NCBI GenBank assembly: GCA_020186115.1
Contig: WSYJ01000020.1
Coordinates: 1 to 64,000, forward strand
Reading direction: 5' to 3'
DNA from: Histomonas meleagridis
Lineage: Eukaryota; Parabasalia; Tritrichomonadida; Dientamoebidae
Length of the DNA: 64,000 bases
Under the pieces are notes generated by a model. It was not told the origin of the DNA. It ran no database searches and saw nothing but the letters and a program-made list of their open reading frames with translations. Below are positions 51,601 through 61,390 of the stretch, in pieces. Within the stretch, counting starts at the first letter, position 1. Each line of letters begins with the position of its first letter. The translations under genes were made by a program, and so were the position numbers.

Positions 51601-51677
51601 TCGGCAAATATTAAAGTTTTGTGTAGAATTTCATTAAGCTTCAATCCAGAACTTGAAGCTTTATTACCAAGCCGCAT
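48675..51677 (-). CDS. MED14: Mediator subunit 14-like protein
   Basis: 1000 residues. The N-terminal 220 residues follow the Med14/Rgr1 pattern: LNEILHKTLIFAESQLNSCI, then FQMARLLVLFRYSRN (compare Q-L-x-R-L-x-x-L-x-K-W), PIKGFHYSVPINRLKLPL, then the RINKIKHKKNYLTIHADNEY beta segment with KIKRFAFKWPRNIKF, and LLHNLYMIGIFVKGAKV. The remainder is a long, divergent scaffold with no strong motif; Med14 bridges the head, middle and tail of Mediator. The call rests mostly on the N-terminus. It is shorter than fungal or animal Med14, as expected for a parabasalid. The start ATG at 51677 has no TCATT attached. Confidence 0.72.
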   Translation of the reverse strand: MRLGNKASSSGLKLNEILHKTLIFAESQLNSCISSSQSLVTNRMKLMNKLTQIKFQMARLLVLFRYSRNSRSSMITSKIIPGPNVRIREFQQQIENIQRLMPIKGFHYSVPINRLKLPLHDNDTQKIFILSEIFKSVIPRRINKIKHKKNYLTIHADNEYYVSFVYSRKGYFKIKRFAFKWPRNIKFPPHILKQYFRHINYLFRDPSNFLIKVDKLLHNLYMIGIFVKGAKVISQNQSAFAYSINKTKPSEIQLVYPKYFCVKNTYNFSLQHGILVVSSREPIYGFPDQVLPFVNKDSQYLANFNRYELFDQNEPFEPSMKVGISSKLPNDTNFERLVGNLRDLGYFTSILKLWRSLIHTVRAVSFPFFSSKLIFDKSVATFGRIETYLIPLNLITVKINPFTGLTKFYIHSDIGLNSTCFDIIIDDKQIRNFILQIFTNVMINAHIAHTYGRLSDLQTYLSTPHSYKRTFSFAPDFEMYVLSIEGHPKIYIFDTNGKEYTDPEIAALNTSSSFKVWSKFSQLLTKSKRLLFMLQLQKELRKLGIINIRTGYIIEIILTSYKRCKVEIKKDRWKIILVEASSINTIQLQPSITIHGNEFSARFACLFARFIANLNNWRGFVIHMIEVINRSSIISNYIMYDNYHLQIEFKDKYHTHLQLMFESENKINFCSCLLSKLKLQFSREYLYHKFFKGYIDNEHFSHELSIFINSTIYPVLTMNNLFHSLNDDWIYYSSKNSNDIVVIYKKKFTFNICLLVSNFEIKIPFLYQGEKKLISTSLSSTLLIPKIKLSQILSETRFHRLEQMPIAKNHISTFCDIVLMILKYGFKFDNFIMGDRFVKTSACFVKNYGNGYIQIYIYTKVIKIEITNNNNRNVNMSILNHLVCSLISDVYTEESFEPFVKFLIQGVQADLNALLTILEIFQKFRDNFGYTMDDLKDTMESFYIKQKTISLAFNGQKHFVLRSTTQNTHKNMKIVYRSDMIEKTIGSIEELFMILRDDVR

Positions 51678-52745
51678 TAATTACCTTTTTGAACAGGACA
51701 TCTCAATTTTGTTAAAAGCCACAAATGGATTCAATTTCAAGCAGAAAAGGGTGGTAGTAAATAACAGAAATTGAAGAGTTATCCAGCCAGATTTAGAGGT
51801 GATAAAATTGCTGATTTTAAAATTTAATCTTTACAAGAACATTCCAATTTATTAAAGATGTATTTTATTTTTTTAAAAAATAATATTGATATCCTAAAAA
51901 ATGACTTTCTTTATCCTTACTGAAAAAAGAAAATTCAAATGAGAAAAAATATAAACATTTAAAAAAAGGAAGTTGGTAAGATTTGCAGCATCGGAAAACA
52001 AGTTTTATAAAATGAAAACAAAAAACAACTTCTAAATTTTTTGGCGCAAGATGTTATCACAAAAGAGATGTTAACTTTTTGAACTTCAATTGTAAAGCTA
52101 GCTAATTTACAACCATTCAAAAAATTTATTTTGAATGGAAATAAATTGGTTGTAAAAAACCGACGTTATAATTTTATTTTTTGAGCTGTGATGAACAATC
52201 TTGGATTAGGCACGATCTTCAATAGAGATGAAAAAATTAAAGTTATTCGTTTAATAAGGGGTGGTATCAACTGTTAATAACTCAATAAAAAAATATATTT
52301 TCAATTTTAAAATTCAAAATTTCATGAAGTTTATTGCTAATTAATCTTTCAGGTGTTTTGCATTTGAGTGTGACTTATTGAACTTTGTTTATTATGTTCA
52401 ATAAAATAAAACTTTAATCATTAATGTTAAAGTAATCTCAAGATTTTTATTACAAGTTGGAACTTAACTTTAGTAATCAATAAAAAATGTGCACCATTTT
52501 GATAGCTTAAAGAGTGAGTATTAAGATCACAGTATGAACGAGTTTGAATAGTCAAAAAAATAAATTTATTGTATCTAATGAAGATGTTAGTTAACTAATA
52601 TTAGCAAATGAAATTTTTTTTACGTGTTAGATGATAAATCCAATGGCAATCGTAGGATTATTTTTCTGAGAAGTTAACAACGTTTTGTTAACTTTTTCTA
52701 TATATCAAATGGTCGTCTGACTTTTCCCAAAATTATTAATCACCA
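51678..52745. other. Divergent intergenic region
   Basis: About 1.07 kb between the divergent Med14-like and acetyltransferase genes, AT-rich. No ORF is supported. A near-perfect 24-bp palindrome at 52671-52694 is listed separately. Confidence 0.6.
52671..52694. promoter_or_regulatory. 24-bp palindrome upstream of the acetyltransferase gene
   Basis: AAGTTAACAA and TTGTTAACTT are perfect inverted arms around CGTT. It sits about 52 bases before the ATG, a location suitable for a dimeric regulator, though chance in AT-rich DNA is possible. Confidence 0.35.
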
Positions 52746-53249
52746 ATGATCAAAAAATCTATTGTTCCAATCAAAGATAACATCAATGATCTTGCAAACT
52801 TTGCAAAGCCAATATTATTAGAATGTTATGAAAGATTCTTCAAACCAGGTGTTACAATACAATGGGTCAATAATAATCAATCAGCAGAAGCTATTAAAAG
52901 AGACATAAAAGATGGAATGGAATACTACTATATAAAGTCAGATAATGAGGTTGTAGGTTATTTTGCAATTAAGCCTGACAATAAAGATCTTCTTCTCAGT
53001 AAACTTTACATTGACAAAAAGCATCGAGGGAAAGGATTCGGCAAATACGCATTAGATTTTGCAAATAATTATGGAAAAGAAAAAAATCTTCAAAATGTTT
53101 ATTGCTATTGTGCCGATTACAATACAAAGTCACTTGAAATCTATGATAAGCTCGGGTTCAAAGAAAAAGGGGATTACATATATAAGGAAAAGTTACTTGG
53201 TGAAATTGTTGCTGAAAGAGAAATTATATTAGAGAAGCCTATCTTATGA
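52746..53249 (+). CDS. GNAT-family N-acetyltransferase
   Basis: 167 residues. The acetyl-CoA site is clear: LLLSKLYIDKKHRGKGFGKY has the strand then R-x-G-K-G-x-G-K loop (usual Q/R-x-x-G-x-G/A), followed by NVYCYCADYNTKSLEIYDKL and GFKEKGDYIYKE (N-x-x-S-x-x-x-Y-x-K-x-GF). The style is that of bacterial single-domain GNATs of the RimI/PhnO-like type, which acetylate small molecules or protein N-termini. Lateral transfer from a bacterium is plausible, as for many trichomonad enzymes, but cannot be shown here. Substrate unknown. TTAATCACCAATG may contain the initiator. Confidence 0.9.
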   Translation: MIKKSIVPIKDNINDLANFAKPILLECYERFFKPGVTIQWVNNNQSAEAIKRDIKDGMEYYYIKSDNEVVGYFAIKPDNKDLLLSKLYIDKKHRGKGFGKYALDFANNYGKEKNLQNVYCYCADYNTKSLEIYDKLGFKEKGDYIYKEKLLGEIVAEREIILEKPIL

Positions 53250-54245
53250 TCACTAAATATATTTTTGTAAACATAACTTACACTTATATAATTTTTTTTT
53301 CAATTTATCTATTCTGTAAATTTATGTTTTATATCACTGAAAATAAATATTTATTTCATCATTCGTTAAAAAAAAATTTAGAACAAATTTATATAGTCTT
53401 TTTTCGTTTTATTAACCATATAATCGTCATAGTATAATCCATAGTTTAAAGTTAAAACGAAATTTAAGGATTTTGAAATTTCGTATTATATCCCAATAAC
53501 ATCTGATTAAAACCTGAAAAATATTTTTTCTATATTCATTTTATTTTAACTATTTTTGTATACAAAGAAGAATATTGTGTTTTTTGGGGTATTATATTAT
53601 TAAATAAGGACCCTTTTATGAGGAAGAACGAATTTAAAATTAGGATATTTCCAAGGTGTATAATATAAAGGAAAAGTTTGATATTATAATTTTTCCTGAT
53701 ATGATAGATTCTTTTTTTTGATTTTTCGAGATATAAAAATTTACCGCTAGTATTCTTGAACATAATTTTTGATAAGAACATAAAAACATTCGCACTTTGA
53801 ATTTTTTTCAAAATATAAAAAAATGTTCACGATAATGGTTATTGTTTTGATAATTCTTTTTTCACTTTGAGCAATGTACAAGTATAAGATTTTTCGTCAT
53901 TTCAGTGATGTATCATATTTATTTTGGATTATACATTAATTTAACATTTTCTAGTCTTTCAATCGTGTGTTTTATTTTTTTTACAACTATTACAATAATT
54001 GAATGTCTGTCTTTTCCAAATAAATTAATTAAGTTTGAAAAAAAAACAAAAGGAAAATAAAAAAATTCTATGATTATTTTTGGAAGGAAACAATTCATTT
54101 TAGTGTTGAATACAAAAATAATAATTGGAAAATTGAACATATGTATAGAAACTTTTATACTTATCAAACAAAAAGCAAATTTACTAACCAATATAATTAA
54201 TATTAAATTATCTCATCAATAAGTAACATTCATCCATTTTTCAAA
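53250..54245. other. Intergenic, no gene seen
   Basis: About 1 kb of very AT-rich sequence. Short ORFs here on both strands are Phe/Ile/Lys-rich and without domains. Confidence 0.6.
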
Positions 54246-55064
54246 ATGAAAGGAATGTTGAGTTCGCCATTACTTGATATCGCAATGGCTTCTGTTCATG
54301 ATGTTTGTTGTAATATCGATGTATCTTTACAAAAGAAGATTAGAAAGTATTTTTCAGATTTTATAGATGGAAAAATTACACATAACCAAATATATTCATT
54401 TTTGTTTTCAACGATTCATAGTGTACAACCATTAGAAAAAATAGAAATGATACTTTCTATACCTGATGAACCTATACCAGGAAATCCAGATATTCTTGAA
54501 TCAGATAATTCATCACGAAAGAAGACGAGAACTTGGTCTCAATTTGAAGATCTTAGATTACTTGCATCAATTCATCGACATGGCCATGAGAACTGGGCAA
54601 TAATAGCAAAATATGTTGGTAATGGTAGAACGAGAGCTCAATGTTCACAAAGATGGCATCGAGGATTAGATCCACGAATATCTAAAGAACAATGGACTCG
54701 TAAAGATGATGAAAAACTTTTAATGTTAATAAAAAACAATGGACTTAAGGGATGGACAAGAATAGCTCAAGCAATGGGGAATCGAAGTGATGTACAATGT
54801 CGATATCATTATATTCAACTTAAAAAGGAAATGGAATCAAAAGGACAAGTAATCCCAAACGTAGAAGTTTTTTATCATAATTCTGGAAAACAAAGTTCTG
54901 ATTCAGCTACAAAAAATAAATGTACAACACAAGAAAAACTGTTTAATGATAATAATCCATTTATTTGGCTCAAGGATGATGAAATGGAGCAAACTTTGTT
55001 TGGACAGTCTTCGCTTGCTGAAATTCCTCAAGCTGAAGGGAATAATATGGTTTTTTGGTCATAA
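54246..55064 (+). CDS. R2R3 Myb DNA-binding protein
   Basis: 272 residues. Two Myb repeats lie at about 95-190. R2 is RTWSQFEDLRLLASIHRHGH with ENWAIIAKYVG and SQRWHRGLDP. R3 is KEQWTRKDDEKLLMLIKNNG with WTRIAQAMGNRSDVQCRYHY. Each has the three spaced tryptophans (the last replaced by Y). A conserved N-terminal region (MLSSPLLDIAMASVHDVCCN) precedes them, which in trichomonad Myb proteins is a frequent extension. Myb proteins of this group bind MRE elements and replace the usual TFIID role at some promoters in Trichomonas. The C-terminal 80 residues are polar and acidic. TTTTTCAAAATG surrounds the start. Confidence 0.93.
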   Translation: MKGMLSSPLLDIAMASVHDVCCNIDVSLQKKIRKYFSDFIDGKITHNQIYSFLFSTIHSVQPLEKIEMILSIPDEPIPGNPDILESDNSSRKKTRTWSQFEDLRLLASIHRHGHENWAIIAKYVGNGRTRAQCSQRWHRGLDPRISKEQWTRKDDEKLLMLIKNNGLKGWTRIAQAMGNRSDVQCRYHYIQLKKEMESKGQVIPNVEVFYHNSGKQSSDSATKNKCTTQEKLFNDNNPFIWLKDDEMEQTLFGQSSLAEIPQAEGNNMVFWS

Positions 55065-55099
55065 AAAAGAAAAATTATCAGGAGATCTCAGATTTAGAA

Positions 55100-55705
55100 T
55101 CAACAGCATGAGTTCTTTTTGTCCCTAACTTGTGGGTTTTTGACAAGGTTTTGTGGACCTGGTTCAGGAGATAAGTCCTTCGATGCATCTTCGGCAATTT
55201 CTTCGATCATTTTATTGATAGAGTCATGATTTTCTTTTGCACTAACTTCATAAAATTTAGCGTTGAGTTTAGCGGCCAATTCTTTTCCTTGTTCGGTTTC
55301 AACTTGCCTCTTGTCAACTAAGTCAACTTTATTTCCAATAAGAACAACATGTGGCATCTCTGGGCAATCGTCAACAAGACCCCTATACCAGGTTTCAATT
55401 GCATTAAAACTATCTGGATTATCTATAGAATAAACAAGTAATGCAAATTGAGCATCTCGATAGTACATTGGTGCTAACGAACGAAATCTTTCTTGTCCAG
55501 CTGTGTCCCATATGTGAAGTTTTAGAGCTACGTCGCCAATTTTCATCTTTTTGATATGAAAACATGCGCCGATTGTTGCTGTTTGATCAGGAATAAATTC
55601 TCCCCCATGAACTACATTTACTATGCTGGTCTTTCCAACAGTTGACTCGCCTAAAAGTACAAGCTTAATGTTTGGAGCGTTTTCGAAGCCAGTTTGGTTG
55701 TTCAT
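55100..55705 (-). CDS. Rab5-like small GTPase
   Basis: 201 residues. The GTPase motifs are complete: GESTVGKTS (P-loop), TATIGACFH (switch I), WDTAGQERF (switch II), IGNKVDLVD and EVSAKE. The switch region with ATIGACF (Rab5: STIGAAF) and the effector-facing residues suggest the Rab5/21/22 group of early endosomes. The tail ends NSCC, a double-Cys prenylation site processed by Rab geranylgeranyltransferase rather than the GGTase-I encoded at 59232. It is convergent with the Myb gene, only 35 bases between the stops. No activating mutation is visible. Confidence 0.93.
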   Translation of the reverse strand: MNNQTGFENAPNIKLVLLGESTVGKTSIVNVVHGGEFIPDQTATIGACFHIKKMKIGDVALKLHIWDTAGQERFRSLAPMYYRDAQFALLVYSIDNPDSFNAIETWYRGLVDDCPEMPHVVLIGNKVDLVDKRQVETEQGKELAAKLNAKFYEVSAKENHDSINKMIEEIAEDASKDLSPEPGPQNLVKNPQVRDKKNSCC

Positions 55706-56634
55706 TTATTGCTCTGTCAATTAAGCCGTTGGCTATTGAAAATGTACAAAAAGTGCAATTGTAAATAACGGTTATTATAGGTTAAGTACGATATTTTTTT
55801 TCGAGATAAAAATTTTATTTACACTATTATACAATGATACGATCGTTTATTATATCGAAGATTATTAAACTAATAGTCACATGTAATAACTAAGTTATGA
55901 TTTCTATTCTCAGGTTTGATTAACCAAAAAGATAAAAGAGAATATCATTTAAAGACAACAAATTCTGGTGGTTTAACGATAAACTTCTCAAAAGCGTTTT
56001 TTGCGGGTTATCATCAGTATTTGCTGCTTTACTCCGATAATGAGCATGTAACCTACTACAAAAAATTATACTTAATCAAAACATATCAAATTTAAGATAA
56101 ATTAAACTCTAGTAAATTGTAAATAATCGTTTTGTTACATGTTATAACACATTTTAAATTTCAATAAAAACGTTTTTCTGCAGAAAAATCAAAAACTTTT
56201 TGAATAGATTACTTGAAGTAAAAAACCGATATAATAAGTTTATTAAATATTACACAACTGACTATGTCATCCACTCTACGTAATAACTCAATATAAAACA
56301 AAATGATCCAACTCTCTTGTATAAAAAACTGTATATTGTAAAATCGTATTTTACTAGAAATATCAAGTAAAATATTTGTATCAATTAATTCTTTTCCATT
56401 ATTTCAAAAATTTATTTCCAGTTTTAGCACTATTTGTTGCTAACACAACATATAACTAAACAGGAAACAAATTTTAAAAATAAAATAATGCAAATGTTTC
56501 ATGAAATTCGTTTATTCAACAACTGTTTTACTAATTTATTTAATGCAAAAAACATTTTTCTTCATTAAAATATACATTTTGTTTATAAGTTCTTAAAAAA
56601 GTGGAAAAATTTCAAGATTTTGAAGATGCGCAAT
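55706..56634. other. Intergenic, no gene seen
   Basis: AT-rich. It contains the Rab promoter region, including an AACGGT-type Myb-like motif near 55764. No other feature. Confidence 0.55.
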
Positions 56635-58557
56635 TCAATTTTTCTTCTTTGCCTCCTTTTCCATAGACAATTTCATCATCTCAGTAGTGTCAGGAAGTTC
56701 CGGAAATGTTGTTATGAGTTTTCGTATGTCTTCCACTTCTTGAAAAACATATCGCGAATTTTGAAAACTTTCGACAAGCTTCAACAGACTGACGCAAGCT
56801 TGGCACTTCTGCACATTAGTGAGTCCTTCGATTTTATTTGGGTAAGAATTTTGAACATATATCAGATCTCGTTGAAGTGACCCGATAAAAGGCACGCATG
56901 GCTCTTTTGCAGATTTTAGCTCCTCTCTATAGTTATGAAAGTCGTTTTGGAACATACAAAGCTCGACAAGATTATCATATATTTTCTTTGTAGATCGATT
57001 GAGAAGTTTAAGCGATGCTTTGATGGTTTCTTTCATTCGTTGAACTGAGCGATGCGTAAGTGCGCACATTACTGTGAACACGCCATGGAAATTATTCATT
57101 TCACGAAATGCAATAGCAGTATCAACCCAATGCTTGAAAACCTTTGCACGCGCCTTTGCATCTTCTCCTTGGATAACAGTAAGTTGTACGTAACGGGAAA
57201 ACATGTCGAAATGTTGTGTAAGTTCATCAACATTATGTGAGCCTCCTCCTTTCTTCGTTCCCCAAATAGCAGTTAGAAGCTCTAGTGAACCTATACGACA
57301 GAAAATATCGTTGTGATAAAGTGATGCTTGCCTTGCAAGTTCGACAGGGTCCACATCCAATATAGTTTGGGGTGGCTCGTCGGTTAATATCGGTTGTGGG
57401 GTGACCAAAGAACTTTTCCTAACGGTCCTAAACGTTTGTTTTCCTTTCAAAATGTCGAGCGATGCACTGAGGATTGCAACCTGCATTTTACAGTTAGGAT
57501 CTTGCTCGAGGACTTTGACAAACTCTTCGACGGCATGTATCATGTCATCCGTAAATTGACTTGGTGACATCTTCACCCATGATGAAAGAATACGAACAAC
57601 ACGTGCTCGAACTTGTTTACGTTGTGATTCGGTCTTAATGTTTGAATCAGGGTTATTAATATCAACGTAATAACGAGTTAAAAGAGCACCAAGAAGTTTT
57701 GCAGGTGTTGCAAATGATGAAAATGTCATCAAAAACATTTTTTGGAATTCAATATTAGCAGACTCGGGATTTGTTAAAAACAACATTAGTTGATTGAAAG
57801 AAGCAGCTTGTGGAGCTGTACTATCGCCAATGTATTCAGACTTTTCCATAAAGACAGCTGTGTTTAAACGTTCCAGTTCATCGTGAACTTCACCCTGTAT
57901 GTCTAAGATGTTGTAAAATATTACAGCCGGGTTGACGTTTGGATTTATAATTGAAATTCCAAGTGGGCTGTCTTTTTCATCATCTGCGTCATATCTTTCA
58001 TTGTTAAATGGATTGAGTGACATAATGAGAGAACTATGGGGCATAGAAACATGAGGTTTTTGTGTTTTGGAAAAATCAGTGGTTTTTGCATCTACTCTTC
58101 GAACTTTCCTTCGTGATCGTTTCTTCCGATGAGTAGTTGGTTGCTTAATATCATTTTTAGATGTGAATGGGTTCAAAGACATTACACTATTTTGTGGCAA
58201 AGACATTAATGTGAAAAAATTGGAACCATTTTGAGGGGAATCATTTTTCTTTAAAGGCCCAAGTGGAGTATGAGTGCTTTGGGTTCTTGGAGGAAATGGA
58301 GAAAAAGGTTTGGATAATAACGGATTATTTGTAGGAACTTGCAAACTTGTAGGAATACCGAGTTGCCCTGAAAACTGAGTTTTTGGAAGCGCGCCAGTAA
58401 GTGGAGAAGGTGCTTGTGAAAAATTTAATTGTGGAATACCTGCTGTTCCTGAAAATTGGGTTTTAGGAAGGTTGGGTTGGTGCGCATTGTGGTGTCCTGA
58501 GGGAGGGAGTGGTGGTCTTTTTTTATGAGGATGTTTTGGAACCTCTGTTTGTTCCAT
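56635..58557 (-). CDS. Ras guanine nucleotide exchange factor with N-terminal NPF motifs
   Basis: 640 residues. The first 200 are Pro/Ser/Asn-rich and contain two PKTQFSG...GIP repeats (with a third partial) and two MSLNPF segments; NPF tripeptides are ligands of EH-domain endocytic proteins. A REM/RasGEF-N domain (about 220-380) is suggested by VHDELERLNTAVF and KMFLMTFSSFATPAKLLGAL. The catalytic CDC25 domain (about 400-630) is clear: LDVDPVELARQASLYHNDIF, then AKVFKHWVDTAIAFREMNNF, HGVFTVMCALTHRSVQRMKE, and CVPFIGSLQRDLIYVQN. It loads GTP on Ras/Rap-type proteins. The order N-terminal tail, REM, GEF is standard. The N-terminus would link it to endocytic membranes. Confidence 0.92.
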   Translation of the reverse strand: MEQTEVPKHPHKKRPPLPPSGHHNAHQPNLPKTQFSGTAGIPQLNFSQAPSPLTGALPKTQFSGQLGIPTSLQVPTNNPLLSKPFSPFPPRTQSTHTPLGPLKKNDSPQNGSNFFTLMSLPQNSVMSLNPFTSKNDIKQPTTHRKKRSRRKVRRVDAKTTDFSKTQKPHVSMPHSSLIMSLNPFNNERYDADDEKDSPLGISIINPNVNPAVIFYNILDIQGEVHDELERLNTAVFMEKSEYIGDSTAPQAASFNQLMLFLTNPESANIEFQKMFLMTFSSFATPAKLLGALLTRYYVDINNPDSNIKTESQRKQVRARVVRILSSWVKMSPSQFTDDMIHAVEEFVKVLEQDPNCKMQVAILSASLDILKGKQTFRTVRKSSLVTPQPILTDEPPQTILDVDPVELARQASLYHNDIFCRIGSLELLTAIWGTKKGGGSHNVDELTQHFDMFSRYVQLTVIQGEDAKARAKVFKHWVDTAIAFREMNNFHGVFTVMCALTHRSVQRMKETIKASLKLLNRSTKKIYDNLVELCMFQNDFHNYREELKSAKEPCVPFIGSLQRDLIYVQNSYPNKIEGLTNVQKCQACVSLLKLVESFQNSRYVFQEVEDIRKLITTFPELPDTTEMMKLSMEKEAKKKN

Positions 58558-59231
58558 ATCGAAAAACGAACGAAATTGTGATAACTTTTTCTGAACGTTG
58601 TTGTGCAGTTTTCATGTCATTTTGACCAATTATGTGTACAATTGAACCTTCTGATTTGAACGTTTTGGTTTTTACTGGTATTATCGGTTGATCACGCGCA
58701 AACAATTTTTTAGAGCAGAAAATAATCTTTGGTCATAAATAAACTCGTGGCATGTATTTAACAAATGAAAACATTAAATATACTGAGAAATGGTATCGGT
58801 AAAACTAATTTTAATCCTCTAATTCTGAAATTAGTTTGTAAATTGTTCATATATTTTCAGAATTTAATCACATATTATTACTCGGTTTATCGGTTTAGTA
58901 TATTAATTATATAATAATTGCTTATTATTTTTAAAAAAATTTTAAATTTCGTTTTTTATCAGAATTTACGATAACGGTCACTGGCGGGGAATTTTTTTTA
59001 AATTAGTAATCAACATATCTGATTCTCTTTTCCTTTGTACAACTAAGTAAAAGATATAATAATAGAAAATATGTCAAAAGCTGAAAAGAAATTTTTGAAA
59101 ATGCAAAAATACATTTACAGCTAATTATTCAAAATTTAGCTTAAGCTAAATTTGGCTTGAATTAGTGTGAAATTTCACAGCGTTAGTTATTTTCGCTAAG
59201 CCACAAATACTTATGAATCAATTTTTACTTG
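58558..59231. other. Intergenic, palindrome only
   Basis: AT-rich. It includes a perfect 22-bp palindrome at 59132-59153 (AAATTTAGCTT and its reverse complement), 79 bases beyond the stop of the prenyltransferase gene. No gene seen. Confidence 0.6.
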
Positions 59232-60239
59232 TTACGCGTTATTTCCCCAGCCTTTTCTTTTTGTTATTCTCTCTGGAAGTCCCTTCTTGCAGAACCCGAG
59301 TGCCGGATCTATTTCTTCCATTCCTGGGAACCCGGCCATTGACAACCCAAGCAATGAGAAGTGTGTGTGAATGATGTCAGGATCACTTTGCAAATTTGGT
59401 CGGAACATTCCAGAATCTTCTTTATAATTCGACATTATGAATGCAATAAGGCGCTCCTTGTCGACAATATCATCGTACCAGCCGAGAACTTTCAATGGTG
59501 ATCCAATCCAAAATGAATAGCATGTATCGGTAAGCTTGTGTGTACGGCCATTGAACCCATCATCCTGGCGCTGGCTGAGCCAGTAAGCAAGCATTTTCTT
59601 GTCGCGGATGCGATCGAGAGCATCCCATAAATCAAGTGCTGCTATTGCACAATAAGTGGCACCACCGTGAGCTTCGTCACCTGGCTGATGTGCAAAGCCA
59701 CCTTCATAAGTTTGACAATCTAAAAGATATTCAATTGACTTTTCAACATCAATTTCTTTTTCAGTTCCAAAGACTTTGGTAAGAAATGCAGCGCAGAAAA
59801 CAAAACGAACATCATCTTCAGAGCCAAGATGATGGCCTTTGAAAGAGCCATTTGGTAATTGAAGTGATTTTACAAATTCCATAACACGAGGTACATTGAC
59901 ACGTGAAAGATCATCACCAAGTAAAAGAAGGATAGCAATAGAGCTATAAGTCATTGCAATGTGTGACTCTTCAACTGTATGATTTGGAGTGTAATGTGCT
60001 CCAGAATGTCGAAAACCACCATAAAGTGGAGGCTCTACTTGTTGTGAGTAAACCCAATCAATGATTTTTTGCTTTAGCTCTGGTTTAATTACTTTATCAA
60101 GCTGACCAATTACAGCAAGACCATTAATGCAGAAATAAGCGATGTTATTAAGATTGATTTCTTGAGTTTCGTAATCGGCCGGTATACCTTTGATTAAAAA
60201 GGATAAGTAGCGAGAGATTGCTTTGGTATCAAGTTCCAT
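59232..60239 (-). CDS. PGGT1B: Geranylgeranyltransferase type I beta subunit
   Basis: 335 residues, all helical (alpha-alpha barrel) with internal QC/GG-rich repeats: LYGGFRHSGAHY, LQLPNGSFKGHHLGSEDDVR, CQTYEGGFAHQPGDEAHGGA and QDDGFNGRTHKLTDTCYSFW. The zinc ligands fit: D in KLTDTC, C in DTCYSFW and H near PDIIHTHFSLLG. The spelling GSEDDVRFVFCAAF and the GR-x-x-K-x-x-DTCYSFW block match GGTase-I rather than farnesyl- or RabGGTase beta. It attaches C20 lipid to CaaX proteins ending in Leu, mostly Rho-type GTPases. It requires the alpha subunit, not in this window. The ATG lies just after CCGTCACACTCCGG. Confidence 0.94.
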   Translation of the reverse strand: MELDTKAISRYLSFLIKGIPADYETQEINLNNIAYFCINGLAVIGQLDKVIKPELKQKIIDWVYSQQVEPPLYGGFRHSGAHYTPNHTVEESHIAMTYSSIAILLLLGDDLSRVNVPRVMEFVKSLQLPNGSFKGHHLGSEDDVRFVFCAAFLTKVFGTEKEIDVEKSIEYLLDCQTYEGGFAHQPGDEAHGGATYCAIAALDLWDALDRIRDKKMLAYWLSQRQDDGFNGRTHKLTDTCYSFWIGSPLKVLGWYDDIVDKERLIAFIMSNYKEDSGMFRPNLQSDPDIIHTHFSLLGLSMAGFPGMEEIDPALGFCKKGLPERITKRKGWGNNA

Positions 60240-60418
60240 CCGGAGTGTGACGGTTTACAATTGTCAATGTTTGTCAGGTTGCAAAAGCGTTGGAAATAAA
60301 CGTGCTCCAAACTGATGGAGTTCTTTTGGCCACAACTTGCTTAAGTTTACATGATTATAGTCAAATTTGCAATTTTTTAACGCATATTTTATTAACAAAA
60401 AAAATTGATCGAAAGGAA

Positions 60419-61381
60419 TCAATTGCTTTGATATGGTGGCATTATGGGATTAGGCAAGCCTGAAGGAAGACGTCTTTTCTCAATATCATTTGATGGTGTC
60501 AATGGAATAGATATCTCTTGTACCTTTTTTGGGTCAATGTTTTCCCAATCAAACTTATCTTCCCAGCTTGCTCCGCATTCTTTCATTGCTTCAACCATGA
60601 AGGATATTATCAAAGAATAATTTGGTTGGTCTTCAAATTTCAATCTTCGAATCAGTCGATAAATACTCAACATCTGAGGTGGGAAAGTAGACAATAAACT
60701 TCGAACGTCCGTAGTCACTTTCACATAAAAGAGCTTTTCCCTGTCAGAAAAACTCCATGGCAAACGACCAACTCTCATTTCAATCAAAGAATAAAACCAA
60801 CTATACAAATCGTCTCTTCGGCTTAATTCTTTCCCAAAATGAGCATTTGGAGAAGCATATTTTGCTGTGCCAACAAATCCATGATGAAATTGATTATTTT
60901 CCACTTTATAATATTTGCACGAAAGACCAAAATCGACAAGTGTAATAGGGTTAGATCTACTTGGGCGAATAAGGAAATTAGATGGCTTAATGTCTCTATG
61001 AATATAGCCATGTTTGTGTAAAGATTCAATAGCAAGTAGCATTTCAATTCCAGAATGTAAAACAGTAGATATAGAAAAACGCTTATTGGGAAGTATCTTG
61101 CTTATTGATTTTAGTGAAGCTCCGCAAAGTTCCATAATTAAGAATCTGTATTCATTTGTTTCTGAGTATTTAATGAATTTAGGGAAAAATGGTGAATGCA
61201 AAGTTTTATATACATTAGCTTCTCTTTCTAAAGCTTTCTTTTTGGCCAACTTATCTTCAAGTTTCATAGCGAAGACTTTATTTGTTGAAACATCGCAAAC
61301 TTGAAGAATTTTCCCAAACCCACCTTTTCCAATGAGTTTCGCAACAGCATAATTACCAATAATTTTCTTTTCATCCCTCAT
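60419..61381 (-). CDS. Casein kinase 1-like protein kinase
   Basis: 320 residues. Motifs: GKGGFGKILQV (loop), VFAMKLED (Lys), HRDIKPSNFLI (catalytic loop, CK1 style), LVDFGLSCKY (DFG). The P+1 loop reads GFVGTAKYASPNAHFGKELS in place of the usual APE, exactly as in CK1 and TTBK kinases, and is followed by RRDDLYSWFYSLIEM. C-terminal about 40 residues are polar. The group is enlarged in trichomonads. The start is near an AATCATTTCCATCCTTATG initiator. Substrate unknown. Confidence 0.94.
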   Translation of the reverse strand: MRDEKKIIGNYAVAKLIGKGGFGKILQVCDVSTNKVFAMKLEDKLAKKKALEREANVYKTLHSPFFPKFIKYSETNEYRFLIMELCGASLKSISKILPNKRFSISTVLHSGIEMLLAIESLHKHGYIHRDIKPSNFLIRPSRSNPITLVDFGLSCKYYKVENNQFHHGFVGTAKYASPNAHFGKELSRRDDLYSWFYSLIEMRVGRLPWSFSDREKLFYVKVTTDVRSLLSTFPPQMLSIYRLIRRLKFEDQPNYSLIISFMVEAMKECGASWEDKFDWENIDPKKVQEISIPLTPSNDIEKRRLPSGLPNPIMPPYQSN

Positions 61382-61390
61382 AAGGATGGA

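Noticed and set aside
53246-54191. Several short ORFs between the acetyltransferase and Myb genes
   Set aside because: Low-complexity translations on both strands without domain or start context.
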